DNA of 64,000 nucleotides from positions 1-64,000 of the forward strand of contig NZ_JAHBZK010000007.1 in the NCBI RefSeq assembly GCF_019635465.1. Reading direction: 5' to 3'. This DNA is from Hydrogenophaga sp. Lineage in GTDB: Bacteria; Pseudomonadota; Gammaproteobacteria; Burkholderiales; Burkholderiaceae_C. Below, piece by piece: positions 53,358 through 64,000 of this stretch (positions within the stretch are counted from its first letter, which is position 1; each line of letters begins with the position of its first letter). Under the pieces are notes generated by a model. It worked only from the letters and a program-made list of their open reading frames with translations. It was not told the DNA's origin and searched no databases. The position numbers were made by a program, and so were the translations under genes.

Positions 53358-54044
53358 TCAGGGGTGGTTGTAGGACCCCGAATTCTGCGTGACCGGTGTG
53401 ACGATGCGCAAGGCGGGCACCACGGGCGGCAGGCTGTTGATCCGCTGCAGCAGACGGCGGATGCTGGAAGCGCCGGCTTTTTCGCGCAGGGTCTTGATCT
53501 GGCTGCGCACGGTGGACACGGCCACGCCGTTTTCCTGCGCGATCTCGTTGATGTCCAGGCCGCGGCACAGCGCCAGCAGCACCACCTCTTCGGTCGGGCT
53601 CAGGCTGAGCGCGCGGGCGAACATGCGCACGGCCAGGTTGTCGCAGACGTTCTGGCGCGAGAGCACCACCAGCACGGTGGGCTTGTCGTCTTCAAGCGGG
53701 TGCGACAGCGGGGTGAAGGCCATCGACAGGTCGCGCTCGGCCTCGCGCATGAGCACCAGCCGGCGCTGACCGCGCACCGCAGCGTCCAGCGCTTGCTGGA
53801 TGCGCTCGCTGTGCTCGGGGGTGTTGCCCATGAGGCTGCCGCTGCAAGCGCGCAGCAGGCGGCGCTGGGCGAGTTCGTGGCGCGCCAGGTGGTTGGCGTG
53901 CAGGATGCGACCTTGCGCGTCCAGCAGCAGCAGACCGTAGTCGATCTCGTCGAACACGCGCAGCAGATGCGCCTCGCTCAAGCCGGACACGTCGTCGTGT
54001 ACCAACTGACCACTGGACCAAACCTTGTCTGAAACCTGCAACAT
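53358..54044 (-). CDS. PAS-LuxR-type transcriptional regulator
   Basis: 228 residues. An N-terminal PAS-like sensor (about 20-120: LLRVFDEIDYGLLLLDAQGRILHANHLARHELAQ) precedes a LuxR/GerE helix-turn-helix (LSLSPTEEVVLLALCRGLDINEIAQENGVAVSTVRSQIKTLREKAGASS, about 145-195). No receiver domain, so probably ligand-responsive. The start has a textbook AGGAGGT Shine-Dalgarno. It leads a two-gene unit with the Crp/Fnr gene. PAS ligand and targets unknown. Confidence 0.87.
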   Translation of the reverse strand: MLQVSDKVWSSGQLVHDDVSGLSEAHLLRVFDEIDYGLLLLDAQGRILHANHLARHELAQRRLLRACSGSLMGNTPEHSERIQQALDAAVRGQRRLVLMREAERDLSMAFTPLSHPLEDDKPTVLVVLSRQNVCDNLAVRMFARALSLSPTEEVVLLALCRGLDINEIAQENGVAVSTVRSQIKTLREKAGASSIRRLLQRINSLPPVVPALRIVTPVTQNSGSYNHP

Positions 54045-54176
54045 GGTGAACCTCCTGTTGAGACAGAAGTGTTCACCTCTGAGCGGCGACGCGATGTGTC
54101 GTGATGACGCGCAGTTTGTGATCTATTCACCAACGGCGTTGGGCGGGAGGGCATCGCGCGCCTGGCCGCTCAACGC

Positions 54177-55883
54177 TCAACGCCGCTTGAGTGCCGCCTC
54201 GCGAATGGCGCTCAGGGTGCCGCGGGTGGTGATGACCTCGGCGTCGAGCGGCACCACGATGACGGTGCCGCCGTCGTGGGCCAGCGCGCGTTGCAGGGCG
54301 GGCTCGAATTCCGCCGTGGCCTGCACACGCTCGGCGGCGTAACCATAGGCGCGCGCCAGGGCGCAGAAGTCGGGGTTGGAGAGGGCCGAGCCGCTCACAC
54401 GCGCGGGGTACTCGCGCTCCTGGTGCATGCGGATGGTGCCGTAGCTGCCGTTGTCGAGCAGCAGCACGATGCTGCGCGCGCCGTGCTGCACCGCCGTGGC
54501 CAGCTCCTGCCCGTTCATGAGGAAGTCGCCGTCGCCCGCAATGGTGAAGGCGGTGCGGCCGGTGGCGATGGCAGCGCCAATGCCCGCCGGCACGCCGTAG
54601 CCCATGGCGCCGTTGGTGGGCGCCAGCTGGGTCTTGAAGCCGCGTGCCAGCCCCGGGTAGCGGTAGAAGCGATGCAGCCAGCTGGCGAAGTTGCCGGCGC
54701 CGTTGGTGAGCACCGCGTCGTCGGGCAACAGGCGCTGCAGCGTGGCGATGATGGCCGGCATATCGATCGGGCCGGGCAGCGTCACGCCTCCGTTGGCCGG
54801 GTCGATGTTGGCCAGGTAGTCGGCGTGGCAGCCGGCGGTCCACTGGCCCCAAGGCAGCGTCGGAGGTGCTGTCAGCACCTCCAGGCTGCGGGCCGCGGCG
54901 TTCATGCTGGCCTGGATGGCCAGCGTGGGCTGGTACACGCGGCCCAGCTCTTCGGCGCTGGCGTGGATGTGCACCAGCTTCTGGCGCGGCAGGGGCGCTT
55001 CGATGAGCGTGTAGCCGCCGGTGGTGCTTTCGCCCAGACGTGGGCCGAGCGCGATCAGCAGATCGCTCTCGCGCACCCGCTTGGCCAGGGCCGGGTTGAT
55101 GCCCAGGCCCACGTCGCCGGCGTATTGCGCGTGGTGGTTGTCGAAGGTGTCCTGGAAGCGAAAAGCATTGGCCACCGGCAGTTGCCAGTTCTCGGCAAAG
55201 CGCTGCAGCGCGGCCGCGCTCTGCGGCGTCCAGCCGCCGCCGCCGGCAATCACCAGGGGGCGCTCGGCCGCCAGCAGCAGGGTGCGCAGTTCGCGCAGCG
55301 AGCCCGGGTCGCTCCAGGCCTGCACGGCGTCCACGCGGGGCAATGGCGCAGCGTCCACCTCGTGGGTAAGCATGTCTTCGGGCAGCACCAGCACCACCGG
55401 GCCAGGCCGACCGTTCATGGCGGTGGCAAAGGCGCGCGCCACGTACTCGGGAATGCGGCGCGCATCGTCGATGCGCTCCACGCGCTTGGCCATGCCCTTG
55501 GTGGACGGGCCGAAGAAGGCGGCGAAATCCACCTCCTGAAAGGCCTCGCGGTCGCGGGCATCGCTGGCCACATCGCCCACGAACAGCACCATGGGCGTGC
55601 TGTCCTGAAACGCCGTGTGCACACCAATCGAGGCGTTGGTGGCACCGGGCCCGCGCGTCACGAAGCACACGCCGGGCCGCCCGGTCAGTTTGCCGTGCGC
55701 TTCGGCCATGAAGGCCGCCCCGCCCTCCTGGCGGCAGGTCACGAAGCGGATGCGGTCGGCGTGCGCGTGCAGGCCGTCGAGCACCGCCAGGTAGCTTTCA
55801 CCCGGCACGCCAAACGCGTGCGTCACACCCTGTTCGATGAGGCATTCCACCAGCAGGTGGCCACCCAGACGCGCGGCGCTCAT
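54177..55883 (-). CDS. Acetolactate-synthase-like ThDP-dependent enzyme
   Basis: 568 residues with the three-domain ThDP decarboxylase fold: N-terminal PYR domain with catalytic Glu in CRQEGGAAFMAEAHG (E53), central domain (RPLVIAGGGGWT), and C-terminal PP domain with GDGDFLMNGQELATAVQHGARSIVLLLDNGSYGTI binding Mg/ThDP. Large-subunit type but with no small regulatory subunit nearby, so it may act on another 2-keto acid and not in branched-chain synthesis. ATG 55883 overlaps the MFS stop by 4 bp; the frame continues open upstream only as antisense to the transporter region. Confidence 0.87.
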   Translation of the reverse strand: MSAARLGGHLLVECLIEQGVTHAFGVPGESYLAVLDGLHAHADRIRFVTCRQEGGAAFMAEAHGKLTGRPGVCFVTRGPGATNASIGVHTAFQDSTPMVLFVGDVASDARDREAFQEVDFAAFFGPSTKGMAKRVERIDDARRIPEYVARAFATAMNGRPGPVVLVLPEDMLTHEVDAAPLPRVDAVQAWSDPGSLRELRTLLLAAERPLVIAGGGGWTPQSAAALQRFAENWQLPVANAFRFQDTFDNHHAQYAGDVGLGINPALAKRVRESDLLIALGPRLGESTTGGYTLIEAPLPRQKLVHIHASAEELGRVYQPTLAIQASMNAAARSLEVLTAPPTLPWGQWTAGCHADYLANIDPANGGVTLPGPIDMPAIIATLQRLLPDDAVLTNGAGNFASWLHRFYRYPGLARGFKTQLAPTNGAMGYGVPAGIGAAIATGRTAFTIAGDGDFLMNGQELATAVQHGARSIVLLLDNGSYGTIRMHQEREYPARVSGSALSNPDFCALARAYGYAAERVQATAEFEPALQRALAHDGGTVIVVPLDAEVITTRGTLSAIREAALKRR

Positions 55884-57130
55884 GCGGCCACCCCGGTGCG
55901 TTTGCCCACGCCGAGCGCGGCGACCACCGACAAGGCCAGCGTGAGCGCGGCCCCCGACAGCGTCGCGGCGTACCACCCGTGGTCCATGAAGATGCCAAAC
56001 AACAGCGGCGAGATGGCGAAACCCACATCCAGACCGGAGTAGACCGTGCCGTACACCCGGCCGGTGGCGCCCTTGGGGGTGGCGCGCTTGATAAGCAGAT
56101 CGCGGCTGGGGCCGGCCACGCCAATGGCAAAGCCGGTGGCCGCCAGCACGACCATGGTGCCCTGCTCGCCAAACCAGCCGGTGGCACACACGGCCATCAA
56201 CAAAGCGCCCAGGCCCATGGCCCAGGCCACCACGGTGTCGCTGGACACCTGGTGCTTGTGCCCGTAGACGGCCACGAAGCCGCCGGTGAACATGCCGGCC
56301 GCCGCGCACAGCATGTAGGCGCTGATGGTGAAGGTGGCTGCCTCCATCGACGTGCCGTACATGGCTTGCAGGATCGAAGGCGCAAAGCTCTGCACCACCG
56401 CCAGTGTCATGGTCGAGAGCAGGAAGAAGGTGAAACACCACCACACCACGGGCAGCTTGAGGAAGTCGAGATCGTTGGACGCGGTCGCATCACCCGCGCG
56501 CTGAGGACTGCGAACCACCACTTCCGTCTGCAGCTTGTCGCGCTGCCACCAAAGCAGCGCCAACACCCCCGCGTACATGATGGCCGCCGACAGGTAGGCG
56601 GTGCGCCAGTTGCTCATGGCCGTGATGCCCACCAGAAAGGCAGGCGCCAGCGCCCAGCCCAGGTTGCCCGTGAGCCCATGCGCGCTGAAGGCGTGGCCGA
56701 GCCGGGGCGCCGACACGCGCTGGTTCAGGATCGTGAAATCACAGGGGTGAAACGGTGCATTGCCGATGCCCGCAAGCACCGCCACGGCCACCAGGCCCCA
56801 GTAGCCGCTGGCCTGCGAAGCCACGAGGGAGGCCGCCAGGAAGCAGCCAATGGCCGAAAACAGCACCGGGCGCGCACCCACGCGGTCGACCAGAAAGCCC
56901 GAGAGCGCCTGGCCGATGCCGGAGATAACGAAGAACACCGCCATCAACAACCCGACGTCGGCAAAGCCGATACCGAACTCCCGGATGAAGACCGGGAACA
57001 AGGGCGCGAGCAGCAGATGAGAGAAGTGGGAGGTGCCGTGGGCCAGGCCGACGAGGCCGATGACGGTGGCGTCTTGCCGCAAGGGAACCGGGTTGGCAGG
57101 CGGCAGGCTGCCCAGGGTGGCGGTGGTCAT
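55880..57130 (-). CDS. Major facilitator superfamily transporter
   Basis: 416 residues with about 12 hydrophobic segments and MFS loops (FLVDRVGARPVLFSAI, with the D-R-x-G motif between TM2 and TM3). It shares a 4-bp overlap with the ThDP enzyme, so probably imports or exports its substrate or product, possibly a 2-keto acid. Substrate not determined. ATG 57130 gives the family start; 85 bp after the DUF1631 gene. Confidence 0.88.
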   Translation of the reverse strand: MTTATLGSLPPANPVPLRQDATVIGLVGLAHGTSHFSHLLLAPLFPVFIREFGIGFADVGLLMAVFFVISGIGQALSGFLVDRVGARPVLFSAIGCFLAASLVASQASGYWGLVAVAVLAGIGNAPFHPCDFTILNQRVSAPRLGHAFSAHGLTGNLGWALAPAFLVGITAMSNWRTAYLSAAIMYAGVLALLWWQRDKLQTEVVVRSPQRAGDATASNDLDFLKLPVVWWCFTFFLLSTMTLAVVQSFAPSILQAMYGTSMEAATFTISAYMLCAAAGMFTGGFVAVYGHKHQVSSDTVVAWAMGLGALLMAVCATGWFGEQGTMVVLAATGFAIGVAGPSRDLLIKRATPKGATGRVYGTVYSGLDVGFAISPLLFGIFMDHGWYAATLSGAALTLALSVVAALGVGKRTGVAA

Positions 57131-57215
57131 GGGCGAGATGGTAGCCAGCCGGCGATGCCCGCGCTGGCCGCTGGGCGACACCGCGCGCGATGGTCCGCCT
57201 GCGCGCCGTGCGCGC

Positions 57216-59642
57216 TCAGTGCATGCTGACGGGTTCGAGCACCGGCGGCGGACCGGCCGTGAGCACGGCATCGAGCGCGGTCTGCACCACCGGGCGGGCC
57301 TCGACCGGGCGCAGCCAGCGGTTGCGGATGAGCCGGATGCACACACGCTTGGTCATCGAGTGCGCGCGCCCGCCGCGGCTGGTGAACATGAACAACGTGC
57401 CCCGGTTGCTGGCCCAGGTCAGTTGCGCGCGCAGCCATTCGCCGTGCGAGTACAGGTCGACCCAGGCGCCTTCCTTGAGCGAGAACAGCATCTGTTCGGC
57501 GTCGAAGGCGCTCTGCTCGTCCAGCGAACCGGTGGACGAGTCGAGGTCGACACCGTGCAGACCGCCGAAGTCGGTCGCGATGGTGTCCTCGAAACCGGCG
57601 TCGGCCAGTTCACGCTGGCCGATCCAGGGCTGTGCAGCCGCCTTGGGCACGCGCTGCTCGGGCGTGGCCGGGGTGAGCTCCTCGAGCACGATGAGTGCGG
57701 TCGCATCGCCTTCGAGCGGAATCGGGTCGGAGTGGCCGGAATCGCTGCGCACCTTGGCGCGGCGCAGGCCCAGCACCGGCTCGTGCAGGCGCAGCAACTG
57801 GTCAAAGAAACCGCGGGTTTCGTCTTCGGACTTGCCCAGCTCTTCCAGGCCCTGGCGCAAGGTCTTGACCAGGCCGGGCACGATGCGAAAGAGCTCAGCG
57901 GGCCGGCGCAAGGTCACTTCCTTGCGAATGCTCCAGAGCAGATCGGACACCGCCTTGCGGTAGGCATTGAGCCGATCTTGCGATTTGGGCAGCCCCATCT
58001 CGGCGGAGGCCAGCACCAGGGCCCAGCTGCCGTAGATGAAGTCGAGGATGAAGGCAGGCGCGTTCTCGATGTCGGGGCGCTGGCTCAGGTCCCAGGCGAT
58101 CTGGTCGGCCTTGGCCTGGCGCTCCTCGGCATGGCGCAAGGCGTGCAGGCGATCGTTCTGAACGCTCTCTTCGCGCTCGTCCCTCGAGCGCCAGTCGCCA
58201 CGCAATTTGTCGAGGACCTCACCAAAGGCCTTGGGGTCCTTGGCCGCGCGCTCGTTGAGCGTGCGAAACGCCTCGCGCACCGGACCGAAGAAGGACTCGA
58301 ACTCTTCGCTGAATTCGTCGTTGTAGCGGAAGCTGCGCTGCGCCACGCTTTCGACGAGACGCCGCGCCGGGTGCGCGTCTTCGTTGAAGTAGCGCGGCTG
58401 GGTCATCGCCTGCTGCAGCAGGGCAGGCTCGAGCGCCACCACCGCTTCACGCACCGGCGCCAGCAGCAACGGGTCGCGCGCGACCTGGTTGACCAGCTTG
58501 CGAACCACGTCCAGGCCAACGGCCTGGGCTACCGACCTGGCTTGCGACTTGAGGTCGAGCAGCACCCGCGAGCGCTCGGTGGCGGTGGCCATCTCGCCCC
58601 AGGTCTGACCACTGAGCTGCGAGGCAATGCTGACGTGGCGCACCGGGCGATCCACCGCCGGCAACTCACGAAAACGCGTGCGCTCTTCTTCAAGCACCAC
58701 CTCGTCGAGCACCGGAATGGACGCCAGCGCCTGCAACTCGGCCCGCGCCCGGTCGAGCGCTTGGAAGTAGTTTTGGTCGAGCGGCTTGTCGAACTCGCTG
58801 CCACCCTGCTCCAGGAACTGCTGCATCACGTCGTGATCGAGCATGGGCTCGGCGCGCGCCAGGTCGGCCATGGGCGGCAGCCACATGGTGTCGGCGTTGG
58901 CATTGGTGCGGTCGGGTTGCACGGCCTGACCGCCGGGCGTGAATTCGAAGTCGAGCAGATCGCGTTTGGGGTGCCCCGCCGGCTTGCTGGCTTGCGGGTC
59001 GGCCACCAGGCGCACGCGGTAGCTGGCTTCCTGCACGTTGGCCTTCTGCAGCATCAGCGCGAGCTGCTCGTACAGCGTGCGCAGCTCGCGTCCCAGTGGC
59101 ACCGCCACGTGGCGCATCCACAGCGTGCGGATCTCGGGGTCGCCCTCTGACGCGGTCATGAGCTCGCGCAACACACGCACGTAGATCGAGGGGCGCAGGG
59201 GGTTCTTCTCGGCGTGCACCGAATGCAGGCCGATCAGCGAGCTCATGCGGGCATCGAGCACCGCGAGCGCCTGCTCCACCTCGGGCAGCAGGTTTTGCAG
59301 GATGCGCGCCGACTCGATCGATTCGTTAACTGCGCTTTCGTCGACCAGGGCGAGCAGCTGCGAGTTCGACAGCAGACCCATCGACGATGTACCACCTTCT
59401 TCGTACCCGTTCTGCAAGGCCACCTTGAGCTTCTGGGTGAAGGCCGCACCCCAGGTCTGGCGGTGCTTGAGCAGCGCGTACCACGCGCGCGCGCAACGGT
59501 CGCGCGCGGCGACGTCGCGCTCGTCCTTTTCTTCCTGCTGCATCGAACTGACGGCCAGATCGATGCAGCGCCCCAGACTGGGGGCGGCATGGCGAACGGC
59601 TTCATCGAAGCACTGCTCGAGCAGGGGCGAATTGACCGGCAT
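57216..59642 (-). CDS. DUF1631-family protein
   Basis: 808 residues, charged, no signal peptide or membrane segment. Sequence such as LNSQLLALVDESAVNESIESARILQNLLPEVEQALAVLDARMSSLIG and a C-terminal segment LQLTWASNRGTLFMFTSRGGRAHSMTKRVC fit the DUF1631 family of large proteins seen in betaproteobacteria; some members are linked to RNA or nucleotide-binding PilZ-like folds at the C-terminus, which the YSHGEWLRAQLTWASNRG stretch resembles. Function unknown. ATG 59642 follows GAGGACC; a TTG three codons earlier is in frame. Confidence 0.75.
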   Translation of the reverse strand: MPVNSPLLEQCFDEAVRHAAPSLGRCIDLAVSSMQQEEKDERDVAARDRCARAWYALLKHRQTWGAAFTQKLKVALQNGYEEGGTSSMGLLSNSQLLALVDESAVNESIESARILQNLLPEVEQALAVLDARMSSLIGLHSVHAEKNPLRPSIYVRVLRELMTASEGDPEIRTLWMRHVAVPLGRELRTLYEQLALMLQKANVQEASYRVRLVADPQASKPAGHPKRDLLDFEFTPGGQAVQPDRTNANADTMWLPPMADLARAEPMLDHDVMQQFLEQGGSEFDKPLDQNYFQALDRARAELQALASIPVLDEVVLEEERTRFRELPAVDRPVRHVSIASQLSGQTWGEMATATERSRVLLDLKSQARSVAQAVGLDVVRKLVNQVARDPLLLAPVREAVVALEPALLQQAMTQPRYFNEDAHPARRLVESVAQRSFRYNDEFSEEFESFFGPVREAFRTLNERAAKDPKAFGEVLDKLRGDWRSRDEREESVQNDRLHALRHAEERQAKADQIAWDLSQRPDIENAPAFILDFIYGSWALVLASAEMGLPKSQDRLNAYRKAVSDLLWSIRKEVTLRRPAELFRIVPGLVKTLRQGLEELGKSEDETRGFFDQLLRLHEPVLGLRRAKVRSDSGHSDPIPLEGDATALIVLEELTPATPEQRVPKAAAQPWIGQRELADAGFEDTIATDFGGLHGVDLDSSTGSLDEQSAFDAEQMLFSLKEGAWVDLYSHGEWLRAQLTWASNRGTLFMFTSRGGRAHSMTKRVCIRLIRNRWLRPVEARPVVQTALDAVLTAGPPPVLEPVSMH

Positions 59643-59664
59643 GGTCCTCAACTGAATGGCAACA

Positions 59665-59680
59665 CGTGACGCGGATCACG
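59665..59680. promoter_or_regulatory. CRP-like palindrome in the DUF1631/small-protein divergent region
   Basis: CGTGACGCGGATCACG has perfect half-sites CGTGA and TCACG with the six-base spacing of CRP operators. It sits 22 bp upstream of the DUF1631 start, in the 219-bp divergent interval 59643-59861, which contains no gene. Binding is inferred. Confidence 0.4.
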
Positions 59681-59861
59681 GTTATAGCCTTGAGCTGCGT
59701 GATCGATATGCTCATCGGCCGATTTCCGGACGACCTCCACGTTTGAGGTTCCAGTCGGTCATTGACGGGGCGCAGACGGCTGGCGCGATTCTTGAATGCA
59801 CACAGTGCGCCAGGGCTATTCATGTGCACGTCACGCCGCTGGCGCACCGTTACAGATCGCC

Positions 59862-60101
59862 ATGGAGACACCGCTTTACACCCGTACGTCTCAGGCCTGG
59901 CAGAACCTCGCCAAGCCAGACGCGCTGGACCGCAAGGCCCACACCCTGCTCCTGCTGGCCAATGGCCGGCGCACCCTGCGCGAGCTCTCGCGCCTGCTCG
60001 ACGAAGACATCAGTGAGCTGGCCGCCCGCCTGGCGGACCTGGGCTATCTGCAAGACACCCAGGCCCTGGCCCTGACCGAGCCGGAAGACGACCTGGCCTA
60101 A
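59862..60101 (+). CDS. Small helix-rich hypothetical protein
   Basis: 79 residues. ALDRKAHTLLLLANGRRTLRELSRLLDEDISELAARLADLGYL looks like a winged-helix or helix-turn-helix core of about 45 residues; the acidic C-terminus is PEDDLA. ATG 59862 is chosen; the frame is open 22 codons further upstream without similarity. Divergent from DUF1631 and convergent with clpB, 24 bp apart. DNA-binding is possible but not shown. Confidence 0.65.
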   Translation: METPLYTRTSQAWQNLAKPDALDRKAHTLLLLANGRRTLRELSRLLDEDISELAARLADLGYLQDTQALALTEPEDDLA

Positions 60102-60125
60102 GCCACGCCGGGCCGGCCGCACCCG

Positions 60126-62732
<2,607 letters not shown>

Positions 62733-62766
62733 GGCAAGGGCTCGCTGAAAAAGTGGACTGCCGGTC

Positions 62767-62794
62767 ACATGGCACCGACAGAGCCAATTTCAAG
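62767..62794 (-). promoter_or_regulatory. Sigma-32 (heat shock) promoter of clpB
   Basis: On the minus strand CTTGAA (62794-62789), 14-bp spacer, TGCCATGT (62774-62767) matches the RpoH consensus CTTGAA-N13/15-CCCCATNT at all -35 and six of eight -10 positions. Placement fits the known heat-shock control of clpB. Confidence 0.7.
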
Positions 62795-62814
62795 GCGCCG
62801 GCCCTACGCCGGCA

Positions 62815-62828
62815 TTGACCGAGGTCAA
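62815..62828. promoter_or_regulatory. FNR/FixK-like palindrome upstream of clpB
   Basis: TTGACCGAGGTCAA fits TTGAY-N4-RTCAA and overlaps the stop of the GNAT gene. Its centre is about 61 bp upstream of the clpB transcription start predicted from the sigma-32 promoter, a classical activator position. Inference only. Confidence 0.35.
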
Positions 62829-63580
62829 CGTCGCCAGTAGGCGTAGGGCCAGGCGAGCGAAAAGCCGGCGCGCCGGTACAGCGCCAGGGCCGGTGTGTTG
62901 TGTGCCGTGACCTGCAGGAAGACCCGCTCGATGCCGCGGCGCCGGGCTTCCCGCGCCATGGCGTTCAGCACGGCACCCGCCATGCCCCGGCCACGCTGGC
63001 TGGCTGCGGTGCGCATGCCGTGCACGCCCAGCCAGCCATGGCTGTAGCTGGCCGCGCCACACGCCAGTGTTTCGCCATGCTCCAGAAGGCTGGCGAACAG
63101 CGTGCCCTGGGCACGGGCCAGTGCGCGGGAGCGGCTGGCGCCGTCCACGGGGTCGAGCCCTTCGCCCAGGAACATGGTCATCCAGGCAGCGGTGGGCGCC
63201 TCGTCCAGATGCAGTTCCCGCCCGGGCACCAGCGCCTCGGGGATCGCGTGCAGCACGGTGGCGATGTCCCCGACCTGGGTCTGCGTCGGCAGCGCCCGGC
63301 GAAAGCCCCGCTCGCTCAAGGCCTGGAAGAAGGCGTCGAAGCTGGGCAGGTCGGGCAGGCGCCAGGCCGGTGTGAAGCCGCGCGATGCGTAGCGCGCAAG
63401 GATGTCGTCAATGGCACCGACATCGGGGGCGTCGTGGCGCAACGGCACCGCGCACTGCGCGCGCCCGACGGTGCCGTGGTCCATGGGCAGCAACCAGCCA
63501 GGCACGCCGTCATCGACGAACTCGGGCGACACCGCCTGCACGGTGGCGCGCTCCAGGCTGTCGACGTCGCGGGCGTCCAT
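62825..63580 (-). CDS. GNAT-family N-acetyltransferase
   Basis: 251 residues. The C-terminal half is a GNAT domain with acetyl-CoA motif A GMRTAASQRGRGMAGAVLNAMAREARRRGIERVFLQV (Q/R-x-x-G-x-G/A) and ALALYRRAGF. The N-terminal half may be a degenerate second GNAT-like lobe. Substrate unknown. It ends 93 bp before clpB and starts 21 bp after moaE on the same strand, so may be read from the moaE transcript. Confidence 0.83.
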   Translation of the reverse strand: MDARDVDSLERATVQAVSPEFVDDGVPGWLLPMDHGTVGRAQCAVPLRHDAPDVGAIDDILARYASRGFTPAWRLPDLPSFDAFFQALSERGFRRALPTQTQVGDIATVLHAIPEALVPGRELHLDEAPTAAWMTMFLGEGLDPVDGASRSRALARAQGTLFASLLEHGETLACGAASYSHGWLGVHGMRTAASQRGRGMAGAVLNAMAREARRRGIERVFLQVTAHNTPALALYRRAGFSLAWPYAYWRR

Positions 63581-63601
63581 GCTCGTCTCTGCCAGCGGTC
63601 T

Positions 63602-64000
63602 TCAGGCGTTGCCCGCCTGGATGCCCCAGCGCTGCAGCGCCTGGTCGTCGCTCACGCGGGCGTCGACCCAACGCGCGCCTTCGGGTGTTTGCTCTTTCTT
63701 CCAGAACGGCGCCTGGGTCTTGAGGTAGTCCATCAGAAACTCACAGGCCTGAAAGGCCTGGCCACGGTGAGCGGAGCTGACGGCCACCAGCACGATCTGA
63801 TCGAGTGGCTGCAAAGGGCCCACGCGGTGGATGACCCGGGCCCCCAGGATGTCGAAGCGCTGGAAGGCGGCGTCGATCATGGCCTCGATGGCCTTCTCGG
63901 TCATGCCGGGGTAGTGCTCGAGTTCCATGGCGCTGACCGACTGGCCGTCGTTGCGGTCGCGCACCGTGCCGATGAAGGTACAGACCGCGCCGACGCCCTT
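63602..64000 (-). CDS. moaE: Molybdopterin synthase catalytic subunit MoaE, partial
   Basis: The frame runs off the right edge; 132 residues are visible. GAVCTFIGTVRDRNDGQSVSAMELEHYPGMTEKAIEAM and RVIHRVGPLQPLDQIVLVAVSSAHRGQAFQACEFLMDYLKTQAPFWKKEQTPEG are MoaE signatures, with catalytic lysines in FWKKE. MoaE and MoaD insert the dithiolene sulfurs of molybdopterin. The N-terminal start and moaD should lie beyond the window. Confidence 0.95.
   Translation of the reverse strand, partial: KGVGAVCTFIGTVRDRNDGQSVSAMELEHYPGMTEKAIEAMIDAAFQRFDILGARVIHRVGPLQPLDQIVLVAVSSAHRGQAFQACEFLMDYLKTQAPFWKKEQTPEGARWVDARVSDDQALQRWGIQAGNA

Noticed and set aside
54106-54130. TTTGTGATCTATTCACC between luxR and the ThDP gene as a CRP site.
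   Set aside because: The half-sites GTGA and TCAC are separated by five bases and not six, and the flanks do not match.
54127-55668. A 513-codon minus-strand frame overlapping the ThDP enzyme.
   Set aside because: It is another frame of the same strand with Arg/Ala/Gly-rich low-complexity composition and no domain; the ThDP frame carries the catalytic motifs.

Overview
The window reads as chromosomal DNA of a high-GC betaproteobacterium, most likely Burkholderiales/Comamonadaceae (Hydrogenophaga- or Acidovorax-like). That placement is an inference from the gene set: PhaR plus 3-hydroxybutyrate dehydrogenase (polyhydroxybutyrate metabolism), a monofunctional RelA, an alanine/lysine-rich histone-like protein with a SWIB domain, and a zapB-zapA-6S RNA block. 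No phage, insertion sequence, integrase, CRISPR array or rRNA was seen. Most of the window is densely packed core genome with many 4-bp ATGA overlaps.

Layout. 1-10.3 kb: a cut-off class I amidotransferase (1-452), rnr, tRNA-Leu(CAG), rimO, phaR, tRNA-Val(GAC), relA, an alpha/beta hydrolase, 3-hydroxybutyrate dehydrogenase, a SIMPL periplasmic protein and a small secreted protein. 10.3-19.6 kb: an OmpR/EnvZ-type pair, ispDF, mfd, a DUF4405 membrane protein, serB, tRNA-Val(CAC) and dnaQ. 19.6-25.3 kb: the complete housekeeping Fe-S operon iscR-iscS-iscU-iscA-hscB-hscA-fdx, with hairpins between iscR and iscS and a terminator-like structure between iscA and hscB. 25.3-30.8 kb: uvrB, a DEDD 3'-5' exonuclease, an epoxide-hydrolase-like protein with a PLP aminotransferase, and nth.

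30.8-44.6 kb is one long minus-strand cobalamin unit. A B12 riboswitch is followed by btuB, a signal-less cobalamin-binding protein, cobU, btuF, btuC, btuD, cobO, cbiB, cobD, bioB, cobQ, cobT, cobS and cobC. It covers outer-membrane uptake, inner-membrane import, adenosylation, aminopropanol-arm formation and nucleotide-loop assembly. No corrin-ring genes are present here, so it looks like salvage plus late synthesis. The biotin synthase gene sits inside it with overlapping ends.

44.6-47.7 kb: zapB, zapA, 6S RNA, a TauE/SafE permease, rraA and the histone-like SWIB protein. 47.7-54.0 kb is the least conventional region: a class III adenylate cyclase with a C-terminal TPR-like half, a PAP2/vanadium-haloperoxidase-type protein that begins with nine SGGV-type repeats, and a leaderless S8 serine peptidase. 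Facing them is a PAS-LuxR regulator followed by a Crp/Fnr protein whose pocket looks competent for cyclic nucleotides. I propose this as a candidate uncharacterised cAMP-linked system.

54.1-64 kb: a ThDP enzyme with an MFS transporter, a DUF1631 protein, a small helix-rich protein, clpB behind a sigma-32-type promoter, a GNAT acetyltransferase and moaE, which runs off the right edge.
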